Positions 39,790 through 44,260 of a stretch of DNA of 44,260 nt are shown in pieces. Under the pieces are notes generated by a model. It did no database searches. It was not told the origin of the DNA and saw nothing but the letters and a program-made list of their open reading frames with translations. The stretch comes from Spirochaetota bacterium (GTDB lineage: Bacteria > Spirochaetota > Spirochaetia > Treponematales > UBA12059), in NCBI GenBank assembly GCA_018816345.1, contig JAHIWG010000121.1:1-44260 (forward strand), read 5' to 3'. The position numbers and the translations under genes were made by a program. Numbering within the stretch: position 1 is the first letter of the stretch; every line of letters begins with the position of its first letter.

Positions 39790-42033
39790 CTAGCGTCCTT
39801 TCGGTAACGATCGCCCAGTAATTGCCGACTCGGCCGCGCAGGCCGCCAAGAAGAACCTGAAGCCGCCGTGCGCGGCTAGGTCGTCGTCGAGGGCCGCCTC
39901 GGCGAGCACCGTCGCCACGCCGACGTCCAGGAAGCCCGCGTCGTCCAGGACCCGTGCGACGGCCGTGCCGTGGGACCCGTCGGCGACGAAGGCCGCGAGC
40001 GCGGCCTTGAACTCGGCCGTCCCGGAGAATCCGCTCGGGGGGAGCGCGTCTTCCAGCGTGTCTAGCAGGCCCGCCACCGCTTCCCTCGGGTCGAGGGCGT
40101 ACGCGGAATACGAGAGGTAGAAGCCCCGGAGGCCGCCGAGGATGCCGGCGAGGGCGAGGACTATCTCGTCGAAGGCGTACGAAGGCGGATCCTTGCGCTT
40201 GAGCACCGCGACGAGGGTGGGCACGGAGCTGGCCTTGCCGAATTGCTCTATCGCCGAGGCGGCGCTGATCATGAGCCTAGGGTTGCCCGTCCCCTCGACC
40301 AGCGCCTCGATGGCCGGTAGGCTCGCCTCGTCCCTCATGGCCGCGAGCGCCGTCACCGCGGCCCCGCGGAGCATATAGTCCTCCGCGCCCAGCGCCGCCC
40401 TCAGGGCCGGAAGGCTCTCGGCCCTGCCGCGCTTGCCTAGGATGCGGGCGGCGATGTACGCGGTGGTATAGGTGTTCTTCTCTATCTCGAGCTCGATGGC
40501 CTTGAGCGCCTTGGCCGAGAGCCGCTCCAGGTTCTCCAGCGCGAGCAGGGCCTCCACCCTGACGTCGAACCTCGGGCTAGACAGGTAGGGCAGGAGCTCC
40601 CGCTCCGCTACCGCCGCCCCGTAGCCGCCTAGCTCGCGGATGATGCGTATCTCGTCCGCCGGCGAGCCGCTCTTCTCCAGGAGCTCAAGGAGCCCTATGG
40701 CCTTGAGGTCGCGCATCGAGAAGAGCACCCCGAGCGATTCCCTGACCGAGGCCGAGCCCGGAGCGCTCAGCTTCAGCGCCCACGCCGCCGATAGGGCCGT
40801 CACCGCGAAGGCCGCCGCGTAGAGGTAGCGATAGCTCGTCGCGACGCTAATCCCGACGGCCGACAAGGCGTCGAGGAAAACGCCTCCGGCGGCCGATCCC
40901 AGAGCCCCGCCGAATCCGTAGACGACGTAGTAGACGACGGCGAGGTCCACCATGTGCTCCGGCCTGACTATGGAGAAGAAGTACGTCTGGCCGGCGTTCT
41001 CCTCGCCCGAGATGCCCAGGCCGACTATGAAGTTGAGGAGGCACAGGAAGGCGACGGTGCCGGCCGCGGTCCCGAAGGCGGGGCTCGCGGCGGCCGGTAT
41101 CATCGCCAGCGCGGCCACGGCCGTGAACACCACGTATAGCGGCTTGGCCCCGAGCCGGTCCATCAGCTTCCTCGACAGGTAGCCCACGGCGACGCTCCCT
41201 AGGTTGAAGGCCACGTAGTAGGCCATGACGAGGCCCGGGCTCTGGCCGTACAGCACGCGCGAGTGGGTCACTATGAAGGTGCGCGCCATGCCGGCGGAGA
41301 ACGAGAGCGGCGCGAAGACCCATACGAAGCGCCTGAGCCGCGGGTCCGCCCAGGCTTCCTTCACTGTCGCGGAGAACGAGGAGCCTTGCGGCGGCCTATA
41401 GGCCTCGGGCTCGGGCAGGCCGAGCAGTATCGACGACGCCGCGGAGCCGGCCAGCACGCCGGCGCCTATGAGGGCGCCGTAGAGCGCGTCCCCGGACCAG
41501 GCGCCCAGCACCAGCATGGTCGCGACGCTCGTCGCGATAGCCGATAGGCTGTTGGCGATCTGGACGTTCGACAGGAAGGCCCCCCTGTCGCGCTCGCTCG
41601 CCATCATGCCCAGCACGGGGTTGTTCCCTATGAGGCCTATTCCCCTGAAGATATTGAAGAGGAGGCTTCCGCCGAGGAGGAGGACGAGGCCCCAGGAGGG
41701 CGCTCCCGCGCGGGCCAGGAGGGGCGCGGCTATGACGGGAGCCATGCCCCAGTAGCGGAACATCCACGACCAGCCGAATACCTTGATGATAGGCCTGCCC
41801 CGGATGGCCCGCCTTCCTAGGGGCATGAAGAAGTACGTGATGAAATTAAGCGAGCCGAGGATGCCGATGTAGGTGCCCGTCGCGCCCATCTCGAGGGCGA
41901 ACAGGGTCGGTATATTGCCCGACAGGAGCATGAACGATAGCGAATTGAGCACGTTGAACGCCAGGAAGCGGGATCTATAGCGCTCTATCCTGCTCTTGGG
42001 CCTGCGTAACGATGCCGCGCGGGGCTTAGTCAT
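39790..42033 (-). CDS. MFS transporter fused to a C-terminal HEAT-repeat domain
   Basis: 747 residues. About 1-430 form a 12-helix major facilitator domain (SLSFMLLSGNIPTLFALEMG at the start; helix 4-5 loop NNPVLGMMASERDRGAF). Residues about 450-740 are helical repeats of HEAT/PBS type: IIRELGGYGAAVAERELLPY, then DVRVEALLALENLE, ARILGKRGRAESLPALRAAL, AAVTALAAMRDEASLPAIEA, ASAIEQFGKASSVPTLVAVL. Such fusions are uncommon. Substrate unknown. No ribosome site; a TATAAT sits 6 bases before the ATG, so the mRNA is probably leaderless. Downstream proC is in the same unit. Confidence 0.85.
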   Translation of the reverse strand: MTKPRAASLRRPKSRIERYRSRFLAFNVLNSLSFMLLSGNIPTLFALEMGATGTYIGILGSLNFITYFFMPLGRRAIRGRPIIKVFGWSWMFRYWGMAPVIAAPLLARAGAPSWGLVLLLGGSLLFNIFRGIGLIGNNPVLGMMASERDRGAFLSNVQIANSLSAIATSVATMLVLGAWSGDALYGALIGAGVLAGSAASSILLGLPEPEAYRPPQGSSFSATVKEAWADPRLRRFVWVFAPLSFSAGMARTFIVTHSRVLYGQSPGLVMAYYVAFNLGSVAVGYLSRKLMDRLGAKPLYVVFTAVAALAMIPAAASPAFGTAAGTVAFLCLLNFIVGLGISGEENAGQTYFFSIVRPEHMVDLAVVYYVVYGFGGALGSAAGGVFLDALSAVGISVATSYRYLYAAAFAVTALSAAWALKLSAPGSASVRESLGVLFSMRDLKAIGLLELLEKSGSPADEIRIIRELGGYGAAVAERELLPYLSSPRFDVRVEALLALENLERLSAKALKAIELEIEKNTYTTAYIAARILGKRGRAESLPALRAALGAEDYMLRGAAVTALAAMRDEASLPAIEALVEGTGNPRLMISAASAIEQFGKASSVPTLVAVLKRKDPPSYAFDEIVLALAGILGGLRGFYLSYSAYALDPREAVAGLLDTLEDALPPSGFSGTAEFKAALAAFVADGSHGTAVARVLDDAGFLDVGVATVLAEAALDDDLAAHGGFRFFLAACAAESAITGRSLPKGR

Positions 42034-42039
42034 GGCTCG

Positions 42040-42045
42040 ATTATA
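42040..42045 (-). promoter_or_regulatory. -10 box of a probable leaderless transcript (MFS-HEAT)
   Basis: Perfect TATAAT on the minus strand, six bases before the ATG ending at 42033; a start 7 bases downstream is the A of the ATG. The -35 (TAGCCG at 17 bp) is weak. Confidence 0.5.
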
Positions 42046-42088
42046 GCCGCGCGAGCGCTTCTCGGCTATCGGCGCCCCGGTACTGTCG

Positions 42089-43450
42089 TTAGCTCCTCGC
42101 GGCGCCCGGGCCCGGAGCGGCGATCGCCTTGCGCTTCCAGCGCCCTCCGAGGTAGTACCAGGTGGAGAAGGTCGCCCCCATCAGCCATCCCGCCGGGACG
42201 CTCCACCAGATTCCGTCCGAGCCGAGCCCGAGCGGCCCCGAGAAGAGGATGGCGCAGGGGATGCGTACCACCCAGAGCGCCAGTATCGTATTGATCATGG
42301 GGATGAAGGCGTCGCCCGCGCCGCGCATGACGCCGTTGTTAATGAACATCGTCGAGAAGAGGAGGTAGGTCGCGCCGACTATCGCGAGGTACCTGGCGCC
42401 TATCGCCATCACCTCGGCGTCGCGCGTGAACAATCCCATGAGCTGCTCCCCGAAGAACACGACGACGGCGCCTACGGCCAGCGATATGGCGCCGCCTACT
42501 ACGATCGCCGATAGGTGGCCGCGCTTGACCCGCTCGGTCTTGCCGGCGCCCATATTCTGCCCCGTGAAGGTGGAGACCGCCTGGCTCAGGTTCATTGCCG
42601 GCATCGACGCGAAGCTGTCGAGCCTGGACGCCGCGGAGAACGCCGCTATCGTGGCGGTGCCGTGGCCGTTGACGATACGGGACAGCGCCATCATGCCTAG
42701 CGACACCATCGTCTGCTGTACGCCGGTAGGCAGCCCTATCCGGAGGCTGTGCTTGAAGATGTCCTTGTCGAAGCGCAGCGCCTTCGGCTCCAGGCGGACG
42801 AGCCTGTTCTTCTTGTCGACGTAGGCTAGCCCCCCCGCGAACGAGGCGCCCTGCGAGATGACGGTGGCCCACGCGACCCCGGAGACTCCCCAGCCGAAAG
42901 CGACGACGAATAGGAGGTCGAGCGCCACGTTGAGCAGGCTCGCGGCCATTAGGAGGTACAGCGGCGTCTTGGAGTCGCCGAGGCCGCGTAGCACGGCCGA
43001 TATCCCGTTATAGCCGAACATCGCCAGGAGCCCGGAGAAGATGATGCGCAGGTAGGCCGAGGCCTCGGGGAAAACGTCCGCCGGGACCTTGAGCAGGGTG
43101 AGGATCGCGTCGGTGGATAGGACCCCGATGATCGACATGGCGAGCCCCGACCAGAAGAGCGTGATGTAGCCGGTGTCGACGGACGCGCGGACCTTCTCCT
43201 CGTCCTTGGCCCCGAAGTACTGGGCGACGAGCACCATCGTGCCCATCGTTAGTCCCATGACCAGCGATATCATCAGGAATATGATGGGGAAGGCCGTCCC
43301 GACGGCGGCGAGCGCGGTCGTGCCGACGAAGTTGCCGACGACGACGCTGTCCACCAGGTTATAGAACTGCTGGAAGACGTTGCCTATGAGCATGGGGAGG
43401 GCGAAGAATATGATGGTGCGGGTCTCGCCGCCTTGGGTCAAGTCTTTCAT
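42089..43450 (-). CDS. MATE family multidrug/Na+-type exporter
   Basis: 453 residues with 12 membrane helices in two MatE domains (about 13-175 and 235-400). The N-terminus LTQGGETRTIIFFALPMLIG and the PMLIGNVFQQFYNLVDSVVVG helix 1 block are typical of the NorM/DinF-like VmrA group. Exports cationic compounds using an ion gradient. Start at the ATG ending at 43450, five bases after GGAG, with its own promoter. Ends 55 bases before the MFS start, so likely transcribed separately. Confidence 0.92.
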   Translation of the reverse strand: MKDLTQGGETRTIIFFALPMLIGNVFQQFYNLVDSVVVGNFVGTTALAAVGTAFPIIFLMISLVMGLTMGTMVLVAQYFGAKDEEKVRASVDTGYITLFWSGLAMSIIGVLSTDAILTLLKVPADVFPEASAYLRIIFSGLLAMFGYNGISAVLRGLGDSKTPLYLLMAASLLNVALDLLFVVAFGWGVSGVAWATVISQGASFAGGLAYVDKKNRLVRLEPKALRFDKDIFKHSLRIGLPTGVQQTMVSLGMMALSRIVNGHGTATIAAFSAASRLDSFASMPAMNLSQAVSTFTGQNMGAGKTERVKRGHLSAIVVGGAISLAVGAVVVFFGEQLMGLFTRDAEVMAIGARYLAIVGATYLLFSTMFINNGVMRGAGDAFIPMINTILALWVVRIPCAILFSGPLGLGSDGIWWSVPAGWLMGATFSTWYYLGGRWKRKAIAAPGPGAARS

Positions 43451-43484
43451 GTCGCTCCGAAGGTAGGGCCCGAGGATTAGCTAA

Positions 43485-43512
43485 AGTATATGAATAACCG
43501 AGTCGTTGTCTA
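43485..43512 (-). promoter_or_regulatory. Promoter of the MATE gene
   Basis: Minus strand TAGACA (43512-43507), 16-bp spacer, TATACT (43490-43485), five of six matches in each box. Confidence 0.55.
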
Positions 43513-43582
43513 CGTTCCAGGCTGGCGGCCGGAGGCTGACCGGTACTTGAAGCGCCGGTCCGCGTCGAGCTACTGTGTCCGG

Positions 43583-44260
43583 ATGAACCTGCCCTTCCTG
43601 AAGCTTCGCGTCGCCGATTGCCCCTGGATCGTATTCGATCGCTCCTCGGAGGCGCCCGGCGACGAGCTGCCGTGGGGTCCTATAGCCGTCGATATCTGCA
43701 GCCGGTCTCGGGGAGCCTCGGCCGTAGGCGTCATCGTGCTGGGCAGGAGGGACGGGCGCCCCGAGGCGCGTACCTGGGACTCGGCCGGCGAGCCCCGCGA
43801 CCCGCCGCCCGCCGCGCTGCTCTGCGCGTCGAGGCTGCTGTTCGACGCCGGGAGGGCGGGCCCCGATTCCGTCTCCCTCCGCATTCCCTCCGGTGAGGCC
43901 GAGGTCATGGTCATCGATTCCAGGATACTTGGGCTGTCGGTCGGGTTTCCGTCGCGCGAGGACGGCTCCTCGCTCGGCGAGGCCGCCGGCGCCCTTGGGC
44001 GCGGGTTCTCGGCGCCGGCCGGGCTCTGCGTCGCCATGCCCGTCCGCCTGGGCGCGGAGACGCTGGAGGTCGTGCTGTTCGATAGCCCGCCGGCCAGGAA
44101 ATCGGTTCGCCGTACCGCCTCGCGCGTCGACGCGCTCGCCGTGTCGCGGCAGGAGCTGCGCGTCCGCCGCGGAACCCGGGACCCTCTCGTAGCCGCCGCG
44201 GCCGCCTTGGCCGCCGCGGTAGAGGCCGATTACGCCGATAGGGAGGCCTCGGTCATCGTC
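43583..44260 (+). CDS. Diaminopimelate-epimerase-like protein lacking catalytic cysteines (partial, runs off the window)
   Basis: Open for 226 codons to the window end. The start MNLPFLKLRVADCPWIVFD aligns by eye with the DapF N-terminus (FxKMxGxGNDFVxxD type); VDICSRSRGASAVGVIVLG with the 'CDRxxGIGADGxxxL' block; WDSAGEPRDPPPAALLCASR with the NxDGSEAxMCGNGxRC block; VRRGTRDPLVAAAAALAAAV with the ERGxGETxACGTGACAA block. Both catalytic Cys positions and the CGNG/CGTG motifs are replaced, so it is probably not an active epimerase. The frame also has an ATG at 43490, but this would start inside the MATE promoter. Similarity was judged by eye, not by a search. Confidence 0.6.
   Translation, partial: MNLPFLKLRVADCPWIVFDRSSEAPGDELPWGPIAVDICSRSRGASAVGVIVLGRRDGRPEARTWDSAGEPRDPPPAALLCASRLLFDAGRAGPDSVSLRIPSGEAEVMVIDSRILGLSVGFPSREDGSSLGEAAGALGRGFSAPAGLCVAMPVRLGAETLEVVLFDSPPARKSVRRTASRVDALAVSRQELRVRRGTRDPLVAAAAALAAAVEADYADREASVIV

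Overview
The window looks like a chromosomal stretch of a GC-rich spirochaete (Spirochaetota). The main evidence is a 1,172-residue membrane-anchored coiled-coil protein of the SpiroCoCo type (34354-37872), supported by relaxed lipoprotein signal peptides and a Sec/lipoprotein/outer-membrane style envelope. Species cannot be named from this sequence. Genes are dense, with many 4-base ATGA overlaps. Ile is written with ATA unusually often for such GC-rich DNA.

Region 1 (154-15044) is the most striking part. It is a nearly continuous island for uptake and dismantling of peptides that contain D-amino acids or peptidoglycan-type bonds. It holds a peptide ABC transporter (binding protein on the minus strand, divergent oppBCDF-like genes), a C26 gamma-glutamyl hydrolase, two different alanine-racemase-family enzymes, an M20 amidohydrolase, an M55 (DppA-type) D-aminopeptidase, an S66 LD-carboxypeptidase, a diaminopimelate-decarboxylase-family enzyme and an M19 (renal dipeptidase-type) dipeptidase. 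The set resembles and extends the Bacillus subtilis dppABCDE-ykfABCD locus. I read it as a muropeptide/D-peptide scavenging pathway (inference). The second racemase has Asn at the position of the active-site-gate Tyr, the change known from VanT-type serine racemases.

Region 2 (15105-21499) is a ketone-body or short-chain hydroxy-acid regulon: an SDR 3-hydroxyacyl dehydrogenase, a TetR repressor, an acyl-CoA:carboxylate CoA-transferase, an SCP2-type thiolase and a GntP-family permease. Three promoter regions share the element ATGACYRNGGTCA, a good candidate operator for the local TetR protein. The gene content parallels yxjC-scoAB-yxjF of B. subtilis.

Region 3 (21586-34262) is mixed housekeeping and signalling: rlmJ, a small outer-membrane barrel, a HisKA_2 sensor kinase paired with a GIDE/BAM-domain membrane protein, a recO-pdp-recJ operon, a lower-GC TetR/DUF4386 pair with two matching operators, a PduL-type phosphotransacylase, an N-terminally extended uracil phosphoribosyltransferase and a TPR lipoprotein.

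Region 4 (34354-44260) has the SpiroCoCo protein, a lipoprotein behind a perfect AACGAACG-AG-CGTTCGTT palindrome, proC, an MFS transporter fused to HEAT repeats with a leaderless-looking promoter, a MATE exporter, and at the right edge a diaminopimelate-epimerase-like protein in which both catalytic Cys positions appear lost. No rRNA, tRNA, CRISPR array, insertion sequence or phage gene was recognised.
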